The translations under genes and the position numbers were made by a program. 64,000 bases of DNA from Duncaniella dubosii (lineage in GTDB: Bacteria > Bacteroidota > Bacteroidia > Bacteroidales > Muribaculaceae), in NCBI RefSeq assembly GCF_004803915.1, contig NZ_CP039396.1:1054001-1118000 (forward strand), given 5' to 3'. A model generated the notes under the pieces. It was not told the DNA's origin. It did no database searches and was given only the letters and a program-made list of their open reading frames with translations. This document shows, in pieces, positions 55,001-63,766 of this stretch (the first letter of the stretch is position 1; every line of letters begins with the position of its first letter).

Positions 55001-55067
55001 AGCCATCACTGCCAGCATCAGGGTAAGGATATTTCTGCCTAAGCTTTTTACCCCCCCCAATTAACAT
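52032..55067 (-). CDS. SusC/RagA-family TonB-dependent transporter (frameshifted; G8 tract at the start)
   Basis: SusC forms the outer-membrane barrel that imports the ligand delivered by SusD. After the signal (LTLMLAVMAFAATAQA) come the carboxypeptidase-like domain (KSVTGTVTDEAGEAVIGANV), the TonB box region (LDEVVVIGYGTV) and the plug (DITKASGEVGSDVSILLRG, IESIDILKDASSTAIYGS), then the barrel. Two frame problems occur. At 53309-53310 a missing G (minus strand GG for GGG) breaks NRWDGVSW. At 55051-55058 a G8 tract puts the ATG at 55067 out of frame; G7 would restore it. With both corrected it is 1011 aa. A TTG at 55060 could also start the frame. Confidence 0.9.
55051..55058 (-). repeat. 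Poly-G tract (G8) two codons into susC
   Basis: Eight G on the minus strand follow ATG TTA ATT at 55067-55059. With G7 the ATG is in frame with the signal peptide and barrel; with G8 it is not. This is either a slippage-prone phase-variation tract or a miscounted homopolymer. Confidence 0.7.
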
Positions 55068-55191
55068 CTTTTAACAACTTTCTGTTTTCCATGATGTAAT
55101 AATGAGTGGTATTAAAAAAATTAAAATGAATTTTCGTTGGTATCGTGAGGTTTTCTATAATGCAGGTATATAAATTACAATAAGATGGCGA

Positions 55192-55199
55192 CAAAGTTA
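55192..55199 (-). promoter_or_regulatory. -7 box of the susCD operon
   Basis: The minus strand reads TAACTTTG followed by TCGCC, matching TAnnTTTG, about 125 bases before the susC ATG. No anti-sigma or hybrid sensor gene adjoins the operon, so its regulation is not shown here. Confidence 0.55.
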
Positions 55200-55298
55200 A
55201 CAATAATTTTGATAATACCATCAATTTTTACTTAAAATTATACTGATTTCCCTCGACAATAAGCCAATACCCATTATTACAATATGAATAGTCTATAA

Positions 55299-55961
55299 TC
55301 AGAACACCTCATAGTCCAGTCCCGCCGTATCGAGTGCACACTTGAGTGTGCACGTAGGATTGACCAGAATACGGCGGACAAACGGCAACAGCAGCAAGGG
55401 CAGGTCATCGTCATGATCGGTCACCACAGCCTCGACATTCCAGCCCCTCTCCCCGGCAAGAGCGCAGACAAGACGACGTTTGGTCTCTCCGCGAGTCTCG
55501 ACATAGCCGTCATACGCGCCACTAAGCGGAGTCGCTATCCACTCATCGAAATTCAGATGTCTGAACAGATAAGGGATATACAGGTCAGGGGCGGCGGTGG
55601 CGAGCACAATCCTTGCTCCCTCCGACCTCAGCCGGTCAAGTTCACGAACCAGCCGTGGATTAAGCGCGCCGGCGAGCTGAGAGGCAAATTCAGTCAGATC
55701 CCTGTCTGACATGGCCTGCGTGCCGAGACGGTGGATCGGATATTTCATGGCCACATGGCTTATCACCCCTGCTTTTCTGGCAGCAAGGAGCCCTATCACC
55801 TTAGCAAGCGAAGTGTATGCTCCGCGCTCTTTAAGACGCCCGACAAGAAAGCGGATGAACATCCTGAATGAATTTCCCTGCAGCAGAGTGCCGTCAAGAT
55901 CGACAACGACACATGGAATCTCCCGATCCACACGTGTCAGGCTTTCATATCCATTGACCAT
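55299..55961 (-). CDS. HAD-superfamily phosphatase (SerB-like)
   Basis: The 220-aa enzyme has HAD motif I VVVDLDGTL (residues 18-26; nucleophile Asp 21), a helical cap (residues 30-100), motif II IVLATAAPD, a Lys (motif III, GETKRRL) and motif IV VTDHDDDLPLL. The pattern fits subclass IB, which includes phosphoserine phosphatase and lipid-phosphate phosphatases. Its start overlaps the end of the phosphoribosyltransferase gene by 25 bases, so the two are coupled. The substrate is unknown. Confidence 0.82.
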   Translation of the reverse strand: MVNGYESLTRVDREIPCVVVDLDGTLLQGNSFRMFIRFLVGRLKERGAYTSLAKVIGLLAARKAGVISHVAMKYPIHRLGTQAMSDRDLTEFASQLAGALNPRLVRELDRLRSEGARIVLATAAPDLYIPYLFRHLNFDEWIATPLSGAYDGYVETRGETKRRLVCALAGERGWNVEAVVTDHDDDLPLLLLPFVRRILVNPTCTLKCALDTAGLDYEVF

Positions 55962-56494
55962 GGAAAACGTATTAAAGTTTTATTACGATAAAGAGCATAG
56001 TCGGGAGAGATGACAGGCCGCGAGGTCGTCACGGTTATCACAGCCGAACGCACCTGTGCCGACGGACACGCCTCACGCAGAGAGCTGACAACGGCTTCAA
56101 GTGTCACACCGCTGTCGACGGCATCGTCGACCACCAGAATCCTCCTTGCCCCAAGGGCGGTTATTTCCTCAGGAATCTCCACGCGCCCTACCCTCCTGCG
56201 AGGTCTGAGTGCGAGCAGACGGGCCTCGACCATCCTCATGAAATCGAGCACGCGTGCCGGAAGCAGGGGGAGCAATCCTGCCACGAGTCCCTTATGACGT
56301 GTCGACGGGCGCTGCAACTCCACTACAGCCAGCCGGGCTCCGGGAAATTCGCCGAGCATCTCTCTTGCCACATACTCGCCTCCAGTCCGTATGCCAACCA
56401 TAAGCTCGGGCATAAATTTATCGCCCTCCACAACTTCGGCAAGCATCCGGCAGGCAACTGCGAAACGCCTGCTGTCTAAAGTAACAACCTTCAT
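55937..56494 (-). CDS. Phosphoribosyltransferase-domain protein
   Basis: ATG 56494 (MKVVTLDSRRFAVACRML) is preferred; 185 aa. The PRPP-binding motif is intact as RILVVDDAVDSGVTLEAV (residues about 113-130), and VGIRTGGEYVAREM is the usual N-terminal loop. The insert between them is basic (LRPRRRVGR). The family ranges from purine salvage enzymes to PRPP-binding regulators; the lack of a clear hood motif leaves the role open. It is coupled to the HAD phosphatase and follows a glycosyltransferase gene, with a gap of 28 bases to that gene's stop. Confidence 0.75.
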   Translation of the reverse strand: MKVVTLDSRRFAVACRMLAEVVEGDKFMPELMVGIRTGGEYVAREMLGEFPGARLAVVELQRPSTRHKGLVAGLLPLLPARVLDFMRMVEARLLALRPRRRVGRVEIPEEITALGARRILVVDDAVDSGVTLEAVVSSLREACPSAQVRSAVITVTTSRPVISPDYALYRNKTLIRFPWSMDMKA

Positions 56495-56522
56495 ATTCTT
56501 CTTACTATTTTTTCTTACTACA

Positions 56523-57500
56523 TCAACGATTTTTCCTACTACCGCCATAGACCAAAGGCGATACGGCTTTCAGCATGCGCTCCCCGAGATATGAAACGAG
56601 AATCCCAAGTTTGTTTTTCATCCTGACATGCGGATTCAGCAGACTCTCGCGCCGATAGCGTCTGATGAGCTGCCAGCATTCGTGAGAAATCCGCGCGTAT
56701 TCTCCATTCCGGTCATGAATGGCAAGCAGACAATACATGTTGAAATTGGCGCTTAACCGACGGTCGCGAGCCGCGGGAAGAAGCCCGGGACAATTCTTGG
56801 CCATAAAATCCTCAAGGCGCGATGTGACCTTCAGCACATCGAGGCGCGCAGGAGAAAACCGGTTCGTAAGACTGCCGGGAGTGTCACGGTAGAAATAGAC
56901 AGGAGCGTCGATGACGGCAATCTTTCCGTCGCGGCCTTCGACCTTATAGAAAAGGTCGAGATCCTCATAGATACAACCCTCGTCGAAGCACACATCGCGC
57001 AGACGTTCGCGACGGTAAAGCTTCCCCCACGGAGCAGGGACAATGCCTTCAGACTGATAGAGCACTTTTTCAATGACATCAAGCCGGTCGCAGACCCGTG
57101 GCGCGGCATCGCTCCGGGATCCATCAATCTGTCTGAACTCGACTCCACGCCGCCATCCGCCATAAACAAGGTCGCAACCGCTCACATGCGCCGCTCCGAG
57201 CAGCAGTTCTATGCTGTTGGGATAGAGAACATCGTCGCTGTCAAGAAAGCTCACCCATTCGCCCCCGGCAATGCGCAAGGCCGCATTGCGGGCGGCCGAC
57301 ACTCCCGACTGCGGTTGGACAAGCGGCCGCACACGGTTGTCGCGAGCGGCATATTCCGCAATAATCCTGCCTGTCGAGTCTGTCGAACCGTCGTCGACAA
57401 CTATGATTTCAATATCGCGACAGGTCTGCCCGACAGCACTGTCGAGACATTCCCTGAGATATTTTTCAGCGTTGAAAGCCGGGATGATTATTGAGACCAT
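56523..57500 (-). CDS. Family 2 glycosyltransferase
   Basis: ATG 57500 (MVSIIIPAFNAEKYLRECLD) is preferred; 325 aa. The GT-A fold motifs are in order: IIIPAFNAE, IIVVDDGSTDSTG, PQSGVSAARNAAL, and the DxD-type WVSFLDSDDVL (near residue 85). The catalytic region has YEDLDLFYKV. It transfers a sugar from a nucleotide donor, probably to a lipid-linked or surface glycan. Its 5' end overlaps the ORF6N fragment. It opens a three-gene run with the phosphoribosyltransferase and HAD phosphatase. Confidence 0.88.
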   Translation of the reverse strand: MVSIIIPAFNAEKYLRECLDSAVGQTCRDIEIIVVDDGSTDSTGRIIAEYAARDNRVRPLVQPQSGVSAARNAALRIAGGEWVSFLDSDDVLYPNSIELLLGAAHVSGCDLVYGGWRRGVEFRQIDGSRSDAAPRVCDRLDVIEKVLYQSEGIVPAPWGKLYRRERLRDVCFDEGCIYEDLDLFYKVEGRDGKIAVIDAPVYFYRDTPGSLTNRFSPARLDVLKVTSRLEDFMAKNCPGLLPAARDRRLSANFNMYCLLAIHDRNGEYARISHECWQLIRRYRRESLLNPHVRMKNKLGILVSYLGERMLKAVSPLVYGGSRKNR

Positions 57501-57804
57501 AAGACGAGATAATACCTTTAATCCGCTCCTCAATTCTTTTTGCGTTTGACGGTGTGCGCAACGCCCTCGATTTCGCAGAAAGATTTGCGGTCAAAAATTT
57601 TGATTGCAAATCCTCTGTTTCGGTCTTATCAAGAGGCAAAACATAGCCATCAGGAAATTTATCAGGATTATTCCTGACAGCCTGATTAATTTCTTTTGTC
57701 TGTGCGCCATAAAAGCGAGCCACATCAGCATCGAGTATCACGCGCAAACCGCGCAACCCGATGATGGCATTCTCTATTTCTTTATAATTCACTAAATTTT
57801 CCAT
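57466..57804 (-). CDS. ORF6N-domain protein, truncated
   Basis: ATG 57804 (MENLVNYKEIENAIIGLRG) is preferred; 112 aa. The start matches the phage-derived ORF6N DNA-binding domain (VILDADVARFYGAQTKEINQAVRNN, then KFPDGYVLPLDKTE). Family members normally continue through a Phe-Thr-Glu-Lys-Gly segment and a helical tail. Here the frame passes into LRTPSNAKRIEERIKGI, so the conserved end is missing and the gene is probably a fragment. It overlaps the glycosyltransferase start by 35 bases and has no phage neighbours. Confidence 0.6.
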   Translation of the reverse strand: MENLVNYKEIENAIIGLRGLRVILDADVARFYGAQTKEINQAVRNNPDKFPDGYVLPLDKTETEDLQSKFLTANLSAKSRALRTPSNAKRIEERIKGIISSYGLNNHPGFQR

Positions 57805-57843
57805 GGTACAGAGAGATAAAAACGAAGCGAGACAATCCAAAAG

Positions 57844-58542
57844 CTACTTCTGACGTTGCAGCTCGAATCCGGCAGTCATTCCATCATACTGGTTAAGGAT
57901 GGCAGACACACCTTTGAGGGTGTTATTTCCTGTGAGGCTTCCGGCCTTTTCAATCAGCACCATAAGCTTGCTCACGTCAAAGGTCAGCTCCATCTTGTCG
58001 CCGTTCATGACTATATAGCTTTCCATCGATCCGATGTTGACTGACTTCAGAGCCTTAAACGTGAAGATAAAATTTCCCGACGAGGCATCCTTTGAAATCG
58101 AACCTCCAAGATTTATCAGACGAGCCTTGAACGTAAACGTAGAGTCTTCGGCTATTGTCATCACAAGCGAGGTGAAGCCGGCGGTCTTGTAATATGGTTC
58201 GAGCTTGGCTTCAACCTGAGTTGCAGCCGCCGCACCTCCGGCCTTAAGCAAAAGATTGTCGCTTTTGAATGTGACCGCAGGTCCTGAATATTTCCATGTA
58301 CCCGCGATTTTATCGATGGTCAATGACGAAGAACCGATGCCAAGCTTGTTTGCGACACCCGACAGCAGATCGCCGAGACCACCTGAGGATTTGGTCTGCT
58401 GCGAATCGGTCTGTTCGGTCGTGGATGAGCCTTTCGAACCAAGATTTCCGAGTATATCGTTTATATCCCATCCCGAAGCATGGACGGGAGCACTGGCAAA
58501 CATGATGATCGCAAGGAGAATAAGAAGGAGAATTTTTTTCAT
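57844..58542 (-). CDS. DUF4923-family secreted protein
   Basis: The 232-aa protein has a signal peptide (MKKILLLILLAIIMFASAPVHA), a Ser/Thr/Gln-rich linker, and then the DUF4923 domain: IDKIAGTWKYSGPAVTF, KLEPYYKTAGFTSLVMTI and KLMVLIEKAGSLTG. DUF4923 resembles a lipocalin-like beta-barrel and occurs in Bacteroidales, usually as a periplasmic or outer-membrane-associated protein of unknown role. No clear TAnnTTTG box is seen upstream; the 172-base gap to the next gene contains AT-rich inverted repeats (58589-58640). Confidence 0.83.
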   Translation of the reverse strand: MKKILLLILLAIIMFASAPVHASGWDINDILGNLGSKGSSTTEQTDSQQTKSSGGLGDLLSGVANKLGIGSSSLTIDKIAGTWKYSGPAVTFKSDNLLLKAGGAAAATQVEAKLEPYYKTAGFTSLVMTIAEDSTFTFKARLINLGGSISKDASSGNFIFTFKALKSVNIGSMESYIVMNGDKMELTFDVSKLMVLIEKAGSLTGNNTLKGVSAILNQYDGMTAGFELQRQK

Positions 58543-58714
58543 AAGGTTAAAGGATTTATAATATTAACATCAATAGTTCGGTAAAATTTGCATATTCAAT
58601 TGAATATCAATAAGATACAACAACAATTCAATATCAATGCAAACTATTGTGTATCAGTGCGATACAGCTATGCCTGCTCAAAAATTACCGAACTGTTGTA
58701 ACATAGAATCGGAA

Positions 58715-61248
58715 TCAATAAGAGAGAGTCACGTGGTCAAGCCACAGAGTGCTGCCAATCGACTCACCTTTGACCGGATCAGGACTCGTTGCAATGGCCT
58801 CGCTTTCCTCAGCGATTGTGCCGATTGCAGCCGACGAGGCAAACATGACCTTTAGTCCCGTAGCCTTCACACCGAAATAATCATACGTAAGCGAAGCCTT
58901 GAAAGCCGTGTAGCTGTTGGCCACGGGCAGATAGGCGGTAGCAGACCCGATGACCCGCGTTTCACCGTCGATATTTCCATAGACCTCGATAATGGCGATG
59001 CCATTGTCAGAAGTGTCGGCCTGTGAGGGATTATATTTGTAATATCCGTTGAGCGACATGGGGCGCGAACGCCAGTCGACAATATCGTCATAGGTCTCTT
59101 CCATTGTCAACGGATTGAACGAATATGAACCGAGGAATAATTTTCCGGCTGCCCGCGACTTGATTTCAGGGATTACGGGTGAATATTGCAGATAAGGCTG
59201 GCCTGTCTGTGTGTAGTCAGGAATAATCGCTCCGTCAATATCAAAAGCGACGCTGCGCAGACACACTGCGAAGCTTGCATCCTCCGTATCGCCGGGAACG
59301 GAATATACGGACGGCTGCATGTACCATGTGTTATGGTTTGACGCACGGGTTGAAAAAGTTTTAGCGTTAGTATTGGCCCACTCCCTCGGAACCTGAAGGC
59401 TGAACGACTGATGATTCTGCCAATTGAATATGGCCACCGTCGTCTGAGAGTAGCGCCCACCGCTCGCAAGGTTTTTATAAGAGATTCCGTCTTTGCGGTG
59501 CTCGAATTCGTCGTTTGGGAGAGCCGGGGCAGACTCCGTCGATAATCTGACCGGCGATGTGAAATCATCCTTGCCGGGATTACGCATCATGGTCGCGGTC
59601 AAAGTGTAGTTGGTCGAAGGGTTCAGACCTGTAATGACCACCATCCCCTCTTCCGGGTCGCGATAAAGCACACTCGCACGGCTACCGTTGAGATAGATGT
59701 CGAGACCCTTGGCTACGGCAGATATGAGTTCAGGAGTGTCGGCGATGACCTTTACACGAGCATAAGTGGCAAAAGCATCGAACTCAAGGTTGAAATCCGG
59801 CATGAAACGGGTAATGCCCACCTCTCCCCTGACCTCCTGACAATAGAGAATCCGGGCATTCAGGTCAGCGCTTCCGGGCGGAATGGCAAAGGAAATGTCA
59901 TAGATGCCGGCGGAAACCTCACTTACAGAGATTATTTCGGCAGACTGCCACTTTCCGTTGTCGAGAAGCTCGACCGCGACATGAGAGGCGAAATCATCGG
60001 CAAGAGTGGCGACACGGATAACGGCCGTCGTCGCGCCTACCATAGCTGAAGAAACCGAGTCGACCACAATCTCCATCGGCTGAGTCTCGACCGTCAGCAT
60101 GAGCGGATTGCCCACACGGCCATCGATATCCTCTGCCATCAGACCGATAGTGCTTATGGCCTGCGCCTCGTTGAGAAAGACAAAATTTCCGAGGAAGGCC
60201 GATAGATCCACATCGATCCTTTGCGGTGAGGAAGTCCATGTCAGGCCATAAGTAGAAAAGATTTCGGCATCCTCTGCCGACAGAGCCAGAAGGTCGGCCT
60301 GACGTGGTATGCCGACAGAATTGAGATAAGGAGAATTGACCGTAAGATAAAGATGGGAAAGCCCTGCGGAAGAAGTGACCGCCACCCTGACAGGTTCGTC
60401 GGGGATCTCTCCTTCAGGCAGGACATAGATTTCATCGGATGTCCAGCCGGAAGCGGTCAGTTGAGGGGCATCGCTGCAATGAAAGCGCTGTCAATGGTGC
60501 GTGAGACGCTTTCCGAACCTACCGTACATGTGACCACCGGGTAGCCACCGCTACTGTCAATCGTGAAGCGATATTCATAAAGCACACCGCTCTCAGTCTG
60601 CGCTATCTCAAAAGCCTTGTAGCCGACCTCTCGGCCGTCGGGCATGGTCAGTTCAAGATAGACCGACGTGTGCCCCGGAAGGAGATAGAGAACATCGTCG
60701 CATGCGGTGTCATAGCCGAAATAACCTCCCCCCTCGGCATGAAGATAGGCGCGGACCGATTTGAAACCGGCTGACATCTCCGGGTCAAAAGCCACGGTAT
60801 TGGCCGTGCTGACAGGTCGTAGCGCCATGTCCTGATGCAATGTCTGCCCCGGCAGGATGTCAATATCAGCCACGGCACTGTAGTAAGGGCAGTCAAAACC
60901 CTCCTGTTCGTAGCCATAGAATGCCTGAAGATGATAAGATCCGGTATAATATATGTCATCCTGAGGAAAATCAGTAAACGAAGACCATACATGAGAATAC
61001 GATCCGGCGACTGACCGCATAAAGACACCTGTCTGAGCTATCTCAGGCAACAAAAACTCAGGTGCTCCGACTACCGCTCCGTCAGGATAGTAGAATGTGT
61101 TGTCAATTTCTATGTTGAGTGACAGACGTCCCGTTCCTGCGCTGACAATTGTCTTATCGTCAGAACAGGAGATAGAGAAAAGAGCGGGACAGATAAACAC
61201 CAAGGTCTCCAAGAACCGAAGGCGTAATGCTGACTTATGGGTAATCAA
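58715..61248 (-). CDS. DUF4493-like lipoprotein, surface-adhesin type (frameshifted)
   Basis: The protein begins near 61248 with a TTG start (ITHKSALRLRF after it), giving a lipobox FSISCSDD; no ATG fits. The first part (RLSLNIEIDNTFYYPDG) resembles DUF4493, the calycin-like module of Bacteroidales surface lipoproteins. The rest has fibronectin-like sections and a long C-terminal beta domain. Frame 1 ends at 60457; one missing C in a C4 run near 60467 (C5 expected) joins AFIAAMP to PQLTASGWTSDEIYV, giving 844 aa. It probably sits on the outer membrane; function is unknown. It lies 32 bases after murI on the same strand. Confidence 0.68.
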
Positions 61249-61280
61249 AAGAATGTGAATAATGATTGTTTTGAAAAAAT

Positions 61281-62111
61281 TCAGAGCGTTATGTGGGTAG
61301 CCTGAAGAGGTGTCTGGAGAAAAGTCCCGGCAAGCGAGGCGAAACGTCCGGCATTCTCGGTGGTGAGGTAGGTGCAAGCGCCTCCACGGGTACACTTCTC
61401 GTCCATCTCTGGGTGACGCTTGAGATAGTCGCGCAGACTTGCGGCCACGAGTTCGCCCTGAGTGACGATGGTGGCACGGCCGGCGACCTGACGACGAATC
61501 TTCTCGATGAGCAATGGATAGTGTGTGCATCCGAGAATGATCGTGTCGATTTCAGGCTCTTCGGCAAAAAGCTCCTCGACATATTTTTCGACAAAATAGT
61601 CGGCACCGGGTGAGTCATATTCGCGGTTTTCAACCAGCGGAACCCACATGGGACATTCGACCGACACTGTGCGGAACTGCGGGAAGAACTTTGCGATTTC
61701 TATGTCATAAGTGCCGGAACTGATAGTTCCCGGAGTGCCGAGGACTCCGATATTTCCGTTTTTTGTAATCGATCCGAGCGCTTCGACCGTCGGGATTACA
61801 ACCCCGAGCACACGCCGGGAAGCGTCCCACGAAGGAAGGTCTTTCTGCTGGATGGAGCGCAGCGCCTTGGCCGAGGCTGTATTGCATGCGAGAATGACAA
61901 GATGACAGCCGCGCTCGAAAAGCGCATTGACAGCTTCACGCGTAAACTCATAGACCACATCGAAAGAGCGAGTGCCGTAGGGAGTACGGGCGTTGTCGCC
62001 GAGATAAATGTAGTCGTATTCAGGAAGGGTCTCGCGAATCTCTTTGAGGATTGTCAGGCCGCCATAGCCTGAGTCAAATACGCCGATAGGGCCGGGTGAT
62101 GATGGAAACAT
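61281..62111 (-). CDS. murI: Glutamate racemase
   Basis: MurI makes D-glutamate for peptidoglycan. The 276-aa protein starts MFPSSPGPIGVFDSGYGGLT, with the substrate-binding FDSGYGG. The two catalytic Cys lie in LVILACNTASAK (Cys 76) and TIILGCTHYPLL (near 191). GDNARTPYG is the typical adjacent loop. Length is normal. It lies 196 bases after nuoN on the same strand, with no promoter seen in the gap. Confidence 0.95.
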   Translation of the reverse strand: MFPSSPGPIGVFDSGYGGLTILKEIRETLPEYDYIYLGDNARTPYGTRSFDVVYEFTREAVNALFERGCHLVILACNTASAKALRSIQQKDLPSWDASRRVLGVVIPTVEALGSITKNGNIGVLGTPGTISSGTYDIEIAKFFPQFRTVSVECPMWVPLVENREYDSPGADYFVEKYVEELFAEEPEIDTIILGCTHYPLLIEKIRRQVAGRATIVTQGELVAASLRDYLKRHPEMDEKCTRGGACTYLTTENAGRFASLAGTFLQTPLQATHITL

Positions 62112-62307
62112 GGGCGAAGTGATGATTTAATGTGTTAACGGGAAGAAGAATACAGGTTTGTTTCTGTAGCAATCTCCGACTGCAAGCAAAACGCCGTGCA
62201 GCCGGAGATAGTTTACTTAATCAGATTGTTTTTCAACATCTTTTCAGCCGTCATAACGACATCCGACCTGAAAAAACAGAGTCGATGTCTCACAGCTGAA
62301 AGGAATA

Positions 62308-63750
62308 TCATGCGACAACGGTCAGCAGGTAGTCGTAGAAGTAGCTTACGATACCGAGACCGATTATGCCTGCCACGCAAATCCACATGCCAAGACGCTC
62401 GGAGCATGCCGAACGGAAAGTGGCGATGGGTGTTTCGCTGTCATTGATAAACATTGCCTTTACAACGAGGAGGTAGTAGTAGAGGGAGATGATAGTGTTG
62501 ATAAGGGCGATGAGCACAAGGACGTAGAGAGCGGTCGAGCCTGTGCCGTTAAGGGTCGATGTGAACACGAAGAACTTGCTGAAGAATCCGGCGAAGGGCG
62601 GGATGCCGGCAAGCGAGAACATCGCAAGCATCATTGTCACCGCAAGGCGGGGATTGGTCTTGTAAAGTCCGTTATAGTCACTCATGTCAAGCTTGCCGGT
62701 AGCATTCTCGATAGCACCGATCACACCGAAAGCGGCAAGGTTTGAGAAGATGTAGACCAGAGTGTAGAACATGAGGGCCGATACACCCATTGCATTGTCG
62801 CCGATGATCGCAAGCATGATATAGCCGGCCTGCGAGATTGACGAGAAGGCAAGGAAGCGCTTCATGTTGTGCTGGCGCATCGCGAAGAGGTTACCGACAG
62901 TAATGGTGAGAATGATGAGCGCATAGAGCATCCATTCCCAAGCCACTTCATAGACTGCCCCGAATACCTGAGTGAGAACCACGAGAAAGGCGAAAGCGGC
63001 TGAGCCTTTTGAGATGACCGAAAGATAAGAGGTGACGGAAGTGGGAGCGCCCTGATAGACATCGGCAGTCCAGAGATGGAAAGGAACAAGAGAAATCTTG
63101 AAACCGAAACCTGCCATGACAAAAGCGAGGGCTACTGCAAGCATGACACCCATATTGCCATAGAGAGCCGATGCGATGCCCTGATAGTAGAGCGTTCCGG
63201 CGATGCCGTAGACGAACGACAGACCCATCAGAAGGATGGCAGAAGAGAAGACTGCCGTAAGGACATATTTGATGGCTGCCTCATGGCTCTCGTAGCGGTG
63301 CTTGTCGAAAGCGACAAGGGCGCAGAGAGGAAGCGATGCTGTCTCAAGACCGATGATGAACATCAGGAAATGACGGCTTGAAATCATCAGGTACATGCCC
63401 AGAAGAGTGAGCAGAATCAATTCGTAGAATTCACCGCGACGGATGGCGGTAAACTCGGAGTTAGCCCATTTGACTGACTGGATAAGGACGATGAGCACAC
63501 CTACATTGAGGATATTCTTAATGGCAACAATTGTAGGCGATGTGAAATACATGCCCGAAAAAGCCGACTCGGTGAGCCTGACAACCGGGCAGAATCCCCA
63601 TGCGGTCACCACGGCCATGAGCGCACATGCAATCATTGGCACGGCCTTGGTTCCCTTGGGCGATGCAAACGTATCGTAAAGGAAGACTAATAGGAATACG
63701 ATTAACAATCCTATTTCCTGCTTTAATGCTAAAAACTGTGAGTAATCCAT
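62308..63750 (-). CDS. nuoN: NADH-quinone oxidoreductase subunit N
   Basis: NuoN is one of three antiporter-like membrane subunits of complex I. The 480-aa protein has about fourteen membrane helices. Key charged residues of the family are visible: the Lys in ALVAFDKHRYESHEAAIKY, the helix with DVYQGAPTSVTSYLSVISK, and MRQHNMKRFLAFSSISQAGY. It starts 16 bases after the nuoM stop, so the two are cotranscribed. The hairpin CTCCGACTGCA/TGCAGCCGGAG (62174-62207) past its stop lacks a clear T run. Confidence 0.93.
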   Translation of the reverse strand: MDYSQFLALKQEIGLLIVFLLVFLYDTFASPKGTKAVPMIACALMAVVTAWGFCPVVRLTESAFSGMYFTSPTIVAIKNILNVGVLIVLIQSVKWANSEFTAIRRGEFYELILLTLLGMYLMISSRHFLMFIIGLETASLPLCALVAFDKHRYESHEAAIKYVLTAVFSSAILLMGLSFVYGIAGTLYYQGIASALYGNMGVMLAVALAFVMAGFGFKISLVPFHLWTADVYQGAPTSVTSYLSVISKGSAAFAFLVVLTQVFGAVYEVAWEWMLYALIILTITVGNLFAMRQHNMKRFLAFSSISQAGYIMLAIIGDNAMGVSALMFYTLVYIFSNLAAFGVIGAIENATGKLDMSDYNGLYKTNPRLAVTMMLAMFSLAGIPPFAGFFSKFFVFTSTLNGTGSTALYVLVLIALINTIISLYYYLLVVKAMFINDSETPIATFRSACSERLGMWICVAGIIGLGIVSYFYDYLLTVVA

Positions 63751-63766
63751 TGCTATTAATCTATGA

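Noticed and set aside
62174..62207. Hairpin after nuoN as a terminator
   Set aside because: The stem is good, but no T run follows on the minus strand, so it is only mentioned with nuoN.
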